64,000 nucleotides of DNA. Origin: Pseudomonas sp. RIT288 (GTDB lineage Bacteria; Pseudomonadota; Gammaproteobacteria; Pseudomonadales; Pseudomonadaceae). This document shows, piece after piece, positions 1 to 12,399 of this stretch (position 1 is its first letter; each line of letters begins with the position of its first letter). The notes under the pieces were generated by a model. It worked only from the letters and a program-made list of their open reading frames with translations. It had not been told where the DNA came from and ran no database searches. The stretch covers positions 1-64,000 of the forward strand of contig NZ_JFYN01000004.1 in NCBI RefSeq assembly GCF_000631985.1, in the 5' to 3' direction. A program made the translations under genes and the position numbers.

Positions 1-1640
1 CCTGTAGGAGCTGCCGCAGGCTGCGATCTTTTGCTCCTGATCTTCCAAGGCCAAGGCAAAAGATCGCAGCCTGCGGCAGCTCCTACAGGACATCGGTCAA
101 TGCCGGCTTCATGTTTGAATTTCTTCAAAGGTATCAAGCATGGCGTCGGGCCCGGGGTCACCGCAATTCACTGTAGGAGTGAGCCTGCTCGCGGTAGCGG
201 TGGGCAAGCTCCCACAGGTTTCAGTGGTGTCCACAAAGCTCAAAAACACCCGATCCCTGTAGGAGCTGCCGCAGGCTGCGATCTTTTGCTCCTGATCTTC
301 AAAGGCCAAGGCAAAAGATCGCAGCCTGCGGCAGCTCCTACAGGGCATCGGTCAATGCCGGCTTCATGTTTGAATTGCTTCAAAGGTATCAAGCATGGCG
401 TCGGGCCCGGGTCACCGCAATTCACTGTAGGAGTGAGCCTGCTCGCGATAGCGGAGTGTCAGGCAATAAAGATGTCGACTGACCCACCGCCATCGCTTGC
501 AGGCAAGCTCCCACAGGTTTCAGTGGTGTCCAAAAAACTCAAAAACACCCCGATCCCTGTAGGAGCTGCCGCAGGCTGCGATCTTTTGATCCTGATCTTC
601 CAAGGCCAAGGCAAAAGATCGCAGCCTGCGGCAGCTCCTACAGGACATCGGTCAATGCCAGCTTCATGTTTGAATCTCTTCAAAGGTATCAAGCATGGCG
701 TCGGGCCCAGGTTCACCGCAATTCACTGTAGGAGTGAGCCTGCTCGCGATAGCGGAGTGTCAGGCAACAAAGATGTCGACTGACCCACCGCCATCGCTTG
801 CAGGCAAGCTCCCACAGGTTTCAGTGGTGTCCACAAAACTCAAAAACACCCGATCCCTGTAGGAGCTGCCGCAGGCTGCGATCTTTTGATCCTGATCTTC
901 AAAGGCCAAGGCAAAAGATCGCAGCCTGCGGCAGCTCCTACAGGACATCGGTCAATGCCGGCTTCATGTTTGAATCTCTTCAAAGGGATCAAGCATGGCG
1001 TCGGGCCCGGGTTCACCGCAATTCACTGTAGGGGTGAGCCTGCTCGCGATAGCGGAGTGTCAGGCAACAAAGATGTCGACTGACCCACCGCCATCGCTTG
1101 CAGGCAAGCTCCCACAGGTTTCAGTGGTGTCCACAAAACTCAAAAACACCCGATCCCTGTAGGAGCTGCCGCAGGCTGCGATCTTTTGATCCTGATCTTC
1201 AAAGGCCAAGGCAAAAGATCGCAGCCTGCGGCAGCTCCTACAGGACATCGGTCAATGCCGGCTTCATGTTTGAATCTCTTCAAAGGGATCAAGCATGGCG
1301 TCGGGCCCGGGTTCACCGCAATTCACTGTAGGGGTGAGCCTGCTCGCGATAGCGGAGTGTCAGGCAACAAAGATGTCGACTGACCCACCGCCATCGCTTG
1401 CAGGCAAGCTCCCACAGTTTCGGTTGTGTCCACAAAACTCAAAATCACCCCGATCCCTGTAGGAGCTGCCGAAGGCTGCGATCTTTTGCTCCTGATCTTC
1501 CAAGGCCAAGGCAAAAGATCGCAGCCTGCGGCAGCTCCTACAGGACATCGGTCAATGCCGGCTTCATGTTTGAATTGCTTCAAAGGTATCAAGCATGGCG
1601 TCGGACCCGGGTCACCGCAATTCACTGTAGGAGCTTGCCT
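1..1640. repeat. Tandem array of ~300-bp units carrying two REP families
   Basis: The same block begins at about 1, 256, 556, 856, 1156 and 1456. Spacing is 255 bp once and 300 bp thereafter. Each unit starts with a REPIN-like inverted repeat (GTAGGAGCTGCCGCAGGCTG with its reverse complement about 50 bp later). A unique-looking spacer follows, and then a second REP type (GTAGGAGTGAGCCTGCTCGCG facing TTGCAGGCAAGCTCCCACAG). The first unit is short because part of the second REP is deleted. Positions 841-1118 and 1141-1418 appear identical base for base, so that duplication is recent. The array may continue upstream of the window. Open frames across it are by-products of the repeat. No RAYT transposase gene is present here. 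Confidence 0.95.
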
Positions 1641-3055
1641 GCAAGCGATGGGGCCGTGGATGTCACCGCAGGAAAACCGAGGCGGAATACGGTCATGACG
1701 CCCGGCAAACTCTTCACCTCCGCTACCCCCTGATGCAGGCTCATGATCGAGCGCACGATCGCCAGCCCCAGCCCGGTGCTGCCCTGTGAGCGTGAGCGGG
1801 CACTGTCGACGCGGTAGAAACGGTCGAACAGGTGCGGCAGGTGTTGCGCCTCGATGCCGGCGCCGGGATTGCTCACCAGCAGTGAAGCCTGCGTCGCACC
1901 TTGCTCGATCAGCAAGGTGATGGTTTTGCCGTTCGGGCAGTGGCGCAGCGCGTTGGACAGCAGATTGGAAATCGCCCGCTGAATCATCAGCCGATCGCCC
2001 AACACCGATGCGCTGCCAATGACATTCAAATGAATCTGCTTGTCCTGCGCCGACAGCGAAAACATCTCCGCGACCTTCGCCGCTTCCTCCTCCAGCGCCA
2101 CCGATTCAAACGGCGCCAGCGCCGACGGATGACTGACCTGCGCCAAAAACAGCATGTCGGAAACAATCCGTGCCACGCGCTCCAGCTCCTCGGTGCAAGA
2201 CACCAGCACGTCCTGGTATTCCTCGCTCGTGCGCTCGCGAGACAGCGTCACCTGGGCCTTGCCCATCAGGTTGTTGATCGGCGTACGCAGCTCGTGCGCC
2301 AGGTCATCGGAGAACTGCGACAACTGCTGCACCCCGGCATCCAGCCGATGCAGCATGAAGTTGATGCCCTGCGCCAGCTCGCTCAGCTCTTGCGGCATGT
2401 TCACCACCGACAGCCGATGATCCAGATCCTGCGTCGAGACCATCGCCGCCACTTTGCGAAACTCGCGCAGCGGCGCCAGTCCACGCTGCACCGCGCCCCA
2501 CGCGGTGAGGCCGATGAACACCAGCAACAGCGGCAAGGCAATCAGCGTCGAGCGCAGATAGGCGCTGAGCAGCGCCTGATCATGCGCGTTGTCCATCGAC
2601 AGCAGCACCGGCACGCTGCTGCCATCCTTGAGCGGAATAAGCTTCGACGCGGTGAGGAACTTCGCGCCCTCGTCATCGATGCTTTCGCTATAGGCCAACC
2701 GCTCGGTGGTGCCTCGCACCGCGCGTAATTCGGCGCGTGGATCCTTCAGTCCTGAGCCGGACTTGAGCAGCGGCGAACGCAGGTTCGAGCGGTCATAAAT
2801 CGTCAGCGTCAGGTTGTCATGCCCCATGACCTGATCGAGCAGAATGTGCGGCTTGCCACTGACTTCGTTGGCGTCGACGTACAGCGACAGACTGTGCTCC
2901 ACCTGCGCCATCTTCTTTTGCAGGCTGTCGCGGGACAGCGCATTCAACTCATGGGTCAGGGCGAAATAGGCAAGGATCGCCAGAAATACCACCAACAGCG
3001 CGCCGAGAATACTCACCGTCAACCCGAGGCGCATCGACAGGCTGGTCGGCTTCAT
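1622..3055 (-). CDS. czcS: Heavy-metal sensor histidine kinase (CzcS/CopS-like)
   Basis: Inner-membrane sensor kinase of the heavy-metal family, 477 aa. An N-terminal membrane segment (about residues 9-30) and a periplasmic domain are followed by a second membrane segment near residue 170-190. A HAMP region, an H-box ([16 protein letters not shown], near residue 250) and a HATPase domain with N-box (NLLSNALRH) and G-box ([11 protein letters not shown]) complete the protein. It overlaps the regulator gene upstream by 4 nt, so the two are probably co-translated. The last dozen or so residues and the TGA stop lie inside the REP array, giving a repeat-derived tail ([13 protein letters not shown]) not usual in the family. 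The metal sensed (Zn/Cd/Co or Cu) cannot be fixed from sequence. Confidence 0.9.
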   Translation of the reverse strand: MKPTSLSMRLGLTVSILGALLVVFLAILAYFALTHELNALSRDSLQKKMAQVEHSLSLYVDANEVSGKPHILLDQVMGHDNLTLTIYDRSNLRSPLLKSGSGLKDPRAELRAVRGTTERLAYSESIDDEGAKFLTASKLIPLKDGSSVPVLLSMDNAHDQALLSAYLRSTLIALPLLLVFIGLTAWGAVQRGLAPLREFRKVAAMVSTQDLDHRLSVVNMPQELSELAQGINFMLHRLDAGVQQLSQFSDDLAHELRTPINNLMGKAQVTLSRERTSEEYQDVLVSCTEELERVARIVSDMLFLAQVSHPSALAPFESVALEEEAAKVAEMFSLSAQDKQIHLNVIGSASVLGDRLMIQRAISNLLSNALRHCPNGKTITLLIEQGATQASLLVSNPGAGIEAQHLPHLFDRFYRVDSARSRSQGSTGLGLAIVRSIMSLHQGVAEVKSLPGVMTVFRLGFPAVTSTAPSLAGKLLQ

Positions 3056-3726
3056 TCCCGCGCCTCCAGCACGTAGCCGACACCGCGCAGGGTGTGGATC
3101 AGCTTGTTGTCGAACGGATCATCGATCTTCGCCCGCAAGCGGCGGATCGAGACTTCGACCACATTGGTGTCGCAGTCGAAATTCATGTCCCACACCAGCG
3201 AGATGATCTGCGTACGGGTCAGCACCTCGCCGGACTGGCGCATCAGCAAATGCAGCAGGGCGAACTCCTTGGTGGTCAGGTCGATGCGCTGCTCGCCACG
3301 AAACGCCCGATGCCGGCCCGGATCAAGCTCCAGATCAGCGACTTTCAACACCTGCGGCACCGGGATGTTTTCGCTACGGCGCATCAAGGTGCGCACCCGC
3401 GCCAGCAACTCGGGAAACTCGAACGGCTTGACCAGATAGTCGTCGGCGCCCAGGTCCAGACCGCGAATCTTGTCCGCCAGCCGCCCGCGCGCGGTGAGCA
3501 TCATCACCCGCGTTGAGTGGGTGCGGCGCAGTTGCTCCAGCACACCCCAGCCGTCCAGTTCCGGCAAGTTCACATCGAGAATGATCAGGTCATACGCCTG
3601 CTGTTGCGCCAGATGCAATCCATCGGCACCGGTGGCGGCGTGGTCAACGATATAACCACTTTCGGTCAAACCCTGATGCAAGTATTCGGCAGCTTTAAGC
3701 TCGTCCTCGACGACAAGGATTCGCAT
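3052..3726 (-). CDS. czcR: Heavy-metal response regulator (CzcR/CopR-like)
   Basis: OmpR-family response regulator, 224 aa. The receiver domain has the acidic pocket (VVEDE), the phosphorylated Asp in [15 protein letters not shown] and the conserved Lys in [10 protein letters not shown]. The C-terminal winged helix ends in the typical [13 protein letters not shown]. It is the first gene of a regulator-kinase pair transcribed away from czcCBA, the usual arrangement for divalent-cation efflux loci. The nearby cop-box-like site (4045-4060) suggests it controls the efflux operon and perhaps the PtrA-like gene at 10 kb. CopR and CzcR are close paralogues and I cannot separate them by eye. Confidence 0.9.
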   Translation of the reverse strand: MRILVVEDELKAAEYLHQGLTESGYIVDHAATGADGLHLAQQQAYDLIILDVNLPELDGWGVLEQLRRTHSTRVMMLTARGRLADKIRGLDLGADDYLVKPFEFPELLARVRTLMRRSENIPVPQVLKVADLELDPGRHRAFRGEQRIDLTTKEFALLHLLMRQSGEVLTRTQIISLVWDMNFDCDTNVVEVSIRRLRAKIDDPFDNKLIHTLRGVGYVLEARE

Positions 3727-4138
3727 GATCTATCACCACTTTTATTTAAGGGATATTTAATTAAGGGGGCCGGGAAAGTTGTGGTTTTTGTTAGGTCTTC
3801 CGGACGCTGTTCAATAACGAATGACGAACACGGTAAAGGCTGTAGTGGCTACAGGGTCAATCTCGGGAGGCCTTTAAAACGGCCATCCGCGACAGCCTGT
3901 CGCAGCCTGGAAGCGTCAGCAGACATCTATTGCATTCAGACAAGTGCTGTTCGGCAGATAACTACCGAGTATTTGTTTCCATGTATTGCGGCAAAACCGT
4001 TTGCACTTCGCATCCTAGAGCAAAACAACTTTGCCAAACCGTGGATAACGGATTTGTAATGTTCCAGTCACCTTGTCGATAAGTTCAAAACCCTAACGTG
4101 GCGGCATCGAAAAATCCTGAATTAAAGGAAGTCCTCCA
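3727..4138. other. Divergent intergenic region between czcR and czcC
   Basis: This 412-nt region holds the promoters of czcRS (leftward) and czcCBA (rightward). Beyond the cop-box-like site at 4045-4060 and the AAGGA ribosome-binding site before the TTG start of czcC, I see no coding sequence with support. Confidence 0.6.
4045..4060. promoter_or_regulatory. Cop-box-like operator upstream of czcC
   Basis: ATAACGGATTTGTAAT matches the Pseudomonas cop-box consensus ATTACNNATNTGTAAT with one mismatch at position 3. It lies about 80 nt before the czcC start in the region divergent from czcR. A full match lies at 9972-9987. The consensus is remembered from the literature on CopR regulons; binding here is inferred. 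Confidence 0.6.
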
Positions 4139-5386
4139 TTGCCCGGTTTAATCGAACTGACGGCGCGATCACGCCTGAAAAAAACTGTCAGCGGCTTCTT
4201 GTTGCTGGTCGGCAGCAGCCTTGCCGGCGCCTCGACCCTGACTCTGGATCAGGCGCTGCAAAGCGCCTTCGCCGGCAATCCCGATCTCGCCGCCGCGCAG
4301 TGGGAAATCGGCATTGCCGAGAGCGATCGCCAGCAGGCTGGCCTGATCCCCAATCCCGAGGTGTCGTGGGAGGCTGAAGACACCCGGCGCAACTCGCGCA
4401 CCACTACGGTGATGCTCAGCCAGCCGATTGAACTGGGCGGCAAACGCGGTGCGCGCATCGATGTCGCCAGCCGTGCGCAGGACGCCGCCGGCATCGAACT
4501 GGAACGCAAGCGCAATGCCTTGCGCGCCGATGTGATCCAGGCGTTCAACAGCACGCAAACCGCGCAGCAACGCTTGCAGCTGGCGCGCCAGTCGCTGCAA
4601 CTGGCCGAGCACGGTTTGCGCGTGGCCCAAGGACGGATCGAGGCCGGTAAATCGTCGCCGGTCGAAGGCACCCGAGCGCAAGTGCAGCTCTCGGAAGTGC
4701 GCCTGGAGGTGAGCCGCGCCGAGCGCGATCAGGCCAACGCCTATCAGCAACTGGCGCAGGTCATGGGCGCACCGTTGCCGACCTCGACCAACGTGCAAGC
4801 CGCCACGCAAACCCTCGCCACGCTGCCGCCGCCCAGCCGTTTGCTCGAGCGTCTGAACCAGACCGCCGAGCTGCGTCTGGCGAAACTGCAGATCGATCAG
4901 CGCGAAGCCTCGTTGGGCCTGGAAAAGTCCCAGCGCATTCCCGATCTGACCGTGAGCATCGGCAGCCAGTACAGCGAAACCGAGCGCGAGCGGGTCAACG
5001 TGGTCGGGCTGTCGATGCCGATTCCGCTGTTCAACCGCAATCAGGGCAACGTACTCGCCGCCGCACGGCGCAGCGATCAGGCGCGGGATCTGCGCAACGC
5101 CACCGAGTTGCGTTTGCGCACCGAAGTCCAGACCAGCCTTGAGCAATGGCAGACCGCCAACGGCGAAGTCAACGCGTTCAACCAGACCATCCTGCCCGCC
5201 GCACAAAGCGCAGTGGACAGCGCCACACGCGGTTTCGAAATGGGCAAGTTCGGTTTCCTCGACGTACTCGACGCCCAGCGCACCCTGATCGCTGCGCGCA
5301 GCCAATACCTCCAGGCCGTCAGCGAGGCGACCGACGCCCGCGTGCGCCTCGAACGGATCTTCGGCGACCTCAGCGTCAGCCCTTGA
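4139..5386 (+). CDS. czcC: CzcC-type outer-membrane efflux protein
   Basis: TolC-like outer-membrane factor of a tripartite heavy-metal RND pump, 415 aa. The chosen TTG start has AAGGA about 9 nt upstream and precedes a signal peptide (hydrophobic FLLLVGSSLAG, cleavage near AGAS). The two OEP repeats are visible, each opening with a coiled helix and carrying the LIPNPEVSWEAED and RIPDLTVSIGSQYSETE strand motifs. It is the first gene of czcCBA, followed after about 50 nt by czcB. It is the channel through which Co/Zn/Cd would leave the cell. Confidence 0.93.
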   Translation: MPGLIELTARSRLKKTVSGFLLLVGSSLAGASTLTLDQALQSAFAGNPDLAAAQWEIGIAESDRQQAGLIPNPEVSWEAEDTRRNSRTTTVMLSQPIELGGKRGARIDVASRAQDAAGIELERKRNALRADVIQAFNSTQTAQQRLQLARQSLQLAEHGLRVAQGRIEAGKSSPVEGTRAQVQLSEVRLEVSRAERDQANAYQQLAQVMGAPLPTSTNVQAATQTLATLPPPSRLLERLNQTAELRLAKLQIDQREASLGLEKSQRIPDLTVSIGSQYSETERERVNVVGLSMPIPLFNRNQGNVLAAARRSDQARDLRNATELRLRTEVQTSLEQWQTANGEVNAFNQTILPAAQSAVDSATRGFEMGKFGFLDVLDAQRTLIAARSQYLQAVSEATDARVRLERIFGDLSVSP

Positions 5387-5435
5387 ATTTCACTTTTCAG
5401 ACAACTGCGCGATGGCACGGCGCAGAGGAGTTTCC

Positions 5436-6635
5436 ATGGATAAAAAACTGATGGTGGTCGCGGTGGCGACCTTGGCGTTGGGCATTGGCATTGGCATCGG
5501 CGCGATGTGGCCGGCCACGAGCAATATCGGCGCTCACGCCGATGAGGCTTCCGAACATGCCGATCACGCCGAGGAGGGCGCTGCCGCCGAAGGCGAACAT
5601 GCCGAAGAAGGCCACATCGAATTGAGCGCCGAGCAGATCGCCGCCGCAGGCATTCAACTGGCCGAGGCGCGGGCGCAAAACATCAGTCTCGGCCTGTCGT
5701 TCCCCGGCGAAGTGCGCTTCGATGAGGATCGCACTGCGCACGTCGTGCCGCGCGTGCCGGGGGTGGTCGAGTCGGTCGCGGTCAACCTCGGGCAGCCGGT
5801 GAAGAAGGGCCAGTTGCTGGCAGTGATCGCCAGTCAGCAGATCTCCGATCAGCGCAGCGAACAGGCCGCCACACAACGGCGTCTGGCCTTGGCGCGGACC
5901 ACCTACGAGCGCGAGAAAAGGCTCTGGCAGGACAAGATTTCCGCCGAACAGGATTTCCTTCAGGCCAGGCAGGCGCTGGAAGAGGCGGAAATCGCCATGA
6001 ACAACGCCCGGCAAAAAATCAGCGTGCTCAGCGGCAGCATGGTCGCCACTGGCGGCAATCGCTACGAACTGCGCGCGCCATTCGACGGCGTGGTGGTGGA
6101 AAAACACCTGACACCGGGCGAGGTGGTCGATGAAACCACGGCCGCGTTCACCCTTTCGGACTTGTCCCGCGTGTGGGTGACCTTCGGTGTTTCACCGAAG
6201 GATCTGACCCAGGTGCAGGTGGGCAAACCGGTCACCGTCAGCGCGCCGGAACTGAAAGCCGAAGTAGACGGCCGCGTGGCTTACGTCGGCAGCCTGCTCG
6301 TCGAACAAACCCGCACCGCGACCGTGCGCGTGACCCTGGAAAACCCGCAGGGCTCATGGCGTCCGGGGCTGTTCGTCACCGCGCGGGTCGCCACCGAGAG
6401 CCGCCAGGCCAAAGTCGCCGTGCCGGAAACCGCGGTCCAGACCGTCGAGGACAAACCCACGGTATTCGTCCGAACCGACGACGGTTTCAAGGCGCAGGCG
6501 GTGGAACTGGGCAGCCGCGCCGCCGGCCACGTGGAAGTCACCCAAGGGCTGGAACCGGGCGTGCAAGTCGCCAGCGCCGGCAGCTTCGTCCTCAAGTCGG
6601 AGCTGGGCAAAGCCTCAGCCGAGCACAGTCATTAA
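5436..6635 (+). CDS. czcB: CzcB-type periplasmic membrane-fusion adaptor
   Basis: Adaptor linking the RND pump to the outer-membrane channel, 399 aa from ATG 5436. That start has GAGGAG five bases upstream. The ATG at 5412 would add eight residues and has no such site. An N-terminal anchor/signal (VAVATLALGIGIGIGAMWP) is followed by a His/Glu-rich stretch (EHADHAEEG, EGEHAEEGHIE), a likely metal-binding segment seen in CzcB proteins. Then come the lipoyl-like half motifs, a coiled hairpin and the beta-barrel. The C-terminus ends in AEHSH. It sits between czcC and czcA. Confidence 0.93.
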   Translation: MDKKLMVVAVATLALGIGIGIGAMWPATSNIGAHADEASEHADHAEEGAAAEGEHAEEGHIELSAEQIAAAGIQLAEARAQNISLGLSFPGEVRFDEDRTAHVVPRVPGVVESVAVNLGQPVKKGQLLAVIASQQISDQRSEQAATQRRLALARTTYEREKRLWQDKISAEQDFLQARQALEEAEIAMNNARQKISVLSGSMVATGGNRYELRAPFDGVVVEKHLTPGEVVDETTAAFTLSDLSRVWVTFGVSPKDLTQVQVGKPVTVSAPELKAEVDGRVAYVGSLLVEQTRTATVRVTLENPQGSWRPGLFVTARVATESRQAKVAVPETAVQTVEDKPTVFVRTDDGFKAQAVELGSRAAGHVEVTQGLEPGVQVASAGSFVLKSELGKASAEHSH

Positions 6636-9797
<3,162 letters not shown>

Positions 9798-9816
9798 TAG
9801 AACAACCACAAACCCT

Positions 9817-9922
9817 GTGGCGAGGGAGCTTGCTCCCGCTGGACTGCGCAGCAGGCCGCGCTTTTTCAAAGGAAGAGCGAGGGCCGCTGCGCGCCCCAGC
9901 GGGAGCAAGCTCCCTCGCCACA
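9817..9922. repeat. REP pair, GAGGGAGCTTGCTCCCGC family
   Basis: GTGGCGAGGGAGCTTGCTCC at the left is answered by its reverse complement at the right, around a core with a second GC-rich stem. This is a different REP family from that of the array at the start of the window. Confidence 0.9.
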
Positions 9923-9971
9923 AGGTATTTCTCTGGCCGGAAATTCTCGGCGTGGCTGCCGCGCTTGGCAC

Positions 9972-9987
9972 ATTACGAATCTGTAAT
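9972..9987. promoter_or_regulatory. Cop-box upstream of the PtrA-like gene
   Basis: ATTACGAATCTGTAAT fits the cop-box consensus ATTACNNATNTGTAAT at every fixed position. It lies 72 nt before the start at 10060. PtrA of P. aeruginosa is known to be copper-induced through CopR, so the site supports metal control of this small gene. Confidence 0.75.
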
Positions 9988-10059
9988 CCCCACGCCACCG
10001 TCACGAAAGGTGCGCCTTGTTACCTTGATCCCGTCAGTTACTTAAACGAGGAATCAACC

Positions 10060-10263
10060 ATGAAATTCGCCCGACTGAGTGCCTTTGCAACCGCCCTGAT
10101 GCTGTCGTCCCTGGCCATGGCCGAAGGCGGTGGTGACCGCACGTTCGACCGGATGATGAGCGCCAATGATCGCGCCGTGGAGCTGTTCGTGGCCAAGGAA
10201 AAAGCCGCTGCCAACCCGGTGGTCGTCAATGAAAAGAAAGAGCAGAAAACTCAGGATCTTTAA
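10060..10263 (+). CDS. Small secreted PtrA N-terminal-domain protein
   Basis: A 67-aa protein with a clear signal peptide (LSAFATALMLSSLAMA) and the AEGGGDRTFDRM motif seen in the family annotated as 'co-regulatory protein PtrA N-terminal domain'. The mature part is about 45 residues, Lys/Glu-rich, with no cysteine or histidine cluster. ATG has an ACGAGGA ribosome-binding site. It has its own cop-box and a terminator after it (10283-10318), so it is probably monocistronic. P. aeruginosa PtrA is metal-induced and has been linked to type III secretion repression and to copper tolerance. The role here is inferred only from family and context. Confidence 0.75.
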   Translation: MKFARLSAFATALMLSSLAMAEGGGDRTFDRMMSANDRAVELFVAKEKAAANPVVVNEKKEQKTQDL

Positions 10264-10282
10264 CGCTGCTTGAACCTGAAAC

Positions 10283-10318
10283 AAGCCCGTCATCGCGCAT
10301 CGACGCCGGGCTTTTTTT
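10283..10318 (+). terminator. Rho-independent terminator after the PtrA-like gene
   Basis: AAGCCCG pairs with CGGGCTT across a loop and is followed by a run of seven T. Confidence 0.8.
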
Positions 10319-10343
10319 GAGCCTGGCTGGGAAGGAAATGAAG

Positions 10344-10676
10344 ATGAATATGCTTAAGTCGATGGTGTTCGCTGGCGTCATGGCGATGTCCGTGAATGCA
10401 CTGGCCGAGGGCGGCGGTGATCGCACCTTCGAGCGCGCGTTCAGTGCCAACGCCAAAGCCATGGAGCAATACGCGGCTGAACGCGGCAAAGCGGCGCCGG
10501 TGGTCACCGAATACGCATACGGAATGAAGCTGGATGTGGTGAAAATCGTCAGCGTGGTGAAACCGCAGCCAGCGTGCTCGGTGGTGCCTACGGCCATGAC
10601 TTACGAAGATTCGCGTGGGCAGCTCAATACGCTCAAGTACAGCGTGGCGGGCGTGTGCCGCAATAGCGGTGGCTAA
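10344..10676 (+). CDS. Secreted PtrA-motif/DUF2790 fusion protein
   Basis: A 110-aa protein with a signal peptide (SMVFAGVMAMSVNALA). The mature N-terminus AEGGGDRTFERAF matches the gene before it. After a short linker comes a second module (YAYGMKLDVVKIV ... CSVVPTAMTYEDSRG ... VCRNSGG) with two cysteines that resembles DUF2790. The complete protein encoded at 20960-21196 looks like that second module alone. ATG 10344 is preferred because AGGA lies seven bases upstream; ATG 10338 is too close. The upstream terminator separates it from the PtrA-like gene, so it needs its own promoter or read-through. Function unknown, probably a periplasmic metal-stress protein. Confidence 0.75.
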   Translation: MNMLKSMVFAGVMAMSVNALAEGGGDRTFERAFSANAKAMEQYAAERGKAAPVVTEYAYGMKLDVVKIVSVVKPQPACSVVPTAMTYEDSRGQLNTLKYSVAGVCRNSGG

Positions 10677-10727
10677 CCACCGCAGGCGCAGCCTCCCCGC
10701 AGAGGAAGTGGTGCATCAGCTAGCGGG

Positions 10728-11579
10728 TTACTGTGCACCAAACATCGCCGTCCAGTAGATCCCGGCGCTGCTTTTCGGATCGGTCGCGTAGGCGGCGCCG
10801 AGTTCCTTGTATTGCGGGTTCATCAGGTTGGCGCAGTGGCCGGGGCTGGCGAGCCAGCCGTCGACGACCTTGCGCACAGTGTCTTGCCCGGCGGCGATGT
10901 TTTCGCCGACCAGTTGGCCGCTGTAGCCGGCCAGTTCGGCGCGGTCACCGGGTGTGCGGCCGTCGCGGTCCTTGTGATCGAAGTAGTTGTTGTTGGCCAT
11001 GTCGCGGCTGTGATCCTGGGAGATCGTGCCCAGGCTCGCGTTCCAGGCCAGTGGCCCGGCAGCGGCAAAGGCCTGGCTGCCGCACTGACGCGGTTGGGCG
11101 CGGGCAGCGTTGAGTTGTTCGAGCAACTTCTGGCCTTCGGTCTGCGCATCGCCCAGCTTCGCCGAGAGCAAGGGGCGCGCCAGCACAATGCGCCAGTCGC
11201 GATCGGCGCGGCTGACGCCGACATCGACGAACTGCGGATCCAGCACCACCTGACAGAAACTTTCCTCAATCGCCTGCATCGCCGACGCCGCATCCCGTGG
11301 ACCGTTGAGGGTGATCGCCTGCACGTTGACCATCGGGTAGCTGGCGCTGGCCATGGCCTGTTGCAGATCGACCGCACCGCTGGCTGGCAGTCTCAGCCGT
11401 GGGTCGGCCGACAGCGGTGGCAGTTCACTGGACGCCTGGCTGCCGCAACGCTGCGGTTGGCTGCGGTAGGCGTTGATCGACTCGATCAGTTGCGACTCGT
11501 CGGCAGCCATGGCCGAGGCGGCTACGACCAGGCCCACGGACAGCGCGGCAAAACGCAAGACGGATGGCATGAAGCGCAT
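10728..11579 (-). CDS. Secreted CAP-domain protein
   Basis: An exported protein of 283 aa with a signal peptide (FAALSVGLVVAASAMA). The C-terminal half is a bacterial CAP/SCP domain with the motifs LLEQLNAARAQPRQCGSQ, HSRDMANNNYFDHKDRDGR and LVGENIAAG, then VVDGWLASPGHCANLMNP; the His/Glu set of the cavity is retained. The N-terminal half looks like a degenerate copy (INAYRSQPQRCGSQ) without the catalytic-type motifs. The start is set by AAGGGAG upstream of ATG 11579; the longer open frame has no such site. Substrate unknown. Confidence 0.88.
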   Translation of the reverse strand: MRFMPSVLRFAALSVGLVVAASAMAADESQLIESINAYRSQPQRCGSQASSELPPLSADPRLRLPASGAVDLQQAMASASYPMVNVQAITLNGPRDAASAMQAIEESFCQVVLDPQFVDVGVSRADRDWRIVLARPLLSAKLGDAQTEGQKLLEQLNAARAQPRQCGSQAFAAAGPLAWNASLGTISQDHSRDMANNNYFDHKDRDGRTPGDRAELAGYSGQLVGENIAAGQDTVRKVVDGWLASPGHCANLMNPQYKELGAAYATDPKSSAGIYWTAMFGAQ

Positions 11580-11778
11580 GGAAATCTCCCTTGAGCTGAG
11601 TGCGCTCATGATGCGCGAAATGGCCCGGGGGAGTGCAATGTCTTTTTCTTCATCGAGCGGCTTTTTCTGCGGAACGTTACCCCGGTATTTGCCGTCTACA
11701 CTCTCCCAAGGCCCCGGGAACCGGGCGTCTCCCCCACGAAACACCTTGCCCGGAACGGGCGCTGCCGGAAGAACTGAC

Positions 11779-12399
11779 ATGGGATTGAAATGGTTGGCTG
11801 GCTGTTTCGCATTAACCCTGATGGCCGGCGTTGTGAGCGCCACTGAACAGGCGCCGATCAAGGCCAAGGCTGAAGAGAAAGCCCAGGTGCTGGAAGAAAA
11901 GGCCGCCGACAACGTCAGCGCGGCGCCGGCGCCCAAATCAGAAGCGATCACCCCCACTGAAGTACAAGCCGTGGACCCTGCCGGCACCGCGCCGCTGGAC
12001 GATCCGATCACCTGCCTGGCGCGCAGTATCTACTGGGAAGCCAAGGGTCGCGACACCCCGGAAATGCAAGCGGTGGCCAATGTGGTGATGAATCGCCTGG
12101 GGCACGACGGTTTCCCCGGTACAGTGTGCGAAGTGGTCAAGCAGGGTTCGGAAACCAAGAGCTGCCAGTTTTCCTGGTGGTGCGATGGCAAGGCGGATCA
12201 GGTCAAGGAAGATGCCGAATACACTCTGGCCAAGGACATCGCCGGCAAGGCACTCAACCGCCAGTTGCCGGATCGCACCCATGGCGCACTGTACTTCCAT
12301 GATCGCAAGGTGCATCCGAGCTGGGCCAGGGAATACCGAAAGACCGCTGAGGTCGGCAAATTCCTGTTCTATAAACCGGCCGGCGGCGATGCGCGCTAG
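11779..12399 (+). CDS. SleB-type cell-wall hydrolase
   Basis: A 206-aa exported protein. The signal peptide (LAGCFALTLMAGVVSA) is followed by an Ala/Lys/Glu-rich linker and a Hydrolase_2 domain (about residues 75-200) with ARSIYWEAKGRDTPEMQAVA, containing the catalytic Glu, and CQFSWWCDGKAD. This family cleaves the glycan or cross-links of peptidoglycan in spore cortex or septal wall; in Pseudomonas the precise role is not known. The stop overlaps the convergent LysR gene stop by 4 nt. Confidence 0.88.
   Translation: MGLKWLAGCFALTLMAGVVSATEQAPIKAKAEEKAQVLEEKAADNVSAAPAPKSEAITPTEVQAVDPAGTAPLDDPITCLARSIYWEAKGRDTPEMQAVANVVMNRLGHDGFPGTVCEVVKQGSETKSCQFSWWCDGKADQVKEDAEYTLAKDIAGKALNRQLPDRTHGALYFHDRKVHPSWAREYRKTAEVGKFLFYKPAGGDAR

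Noticed and set aside
1..1640. Possible CRISPR array or coding repeats
   Set aside because: The period is 300 bp, units are almost wholly identical and carry inverted REP arms, unlike short CRISPR repeats with unique spacers. Open frames here repeat with the unit and have no ribosome-binding sites.
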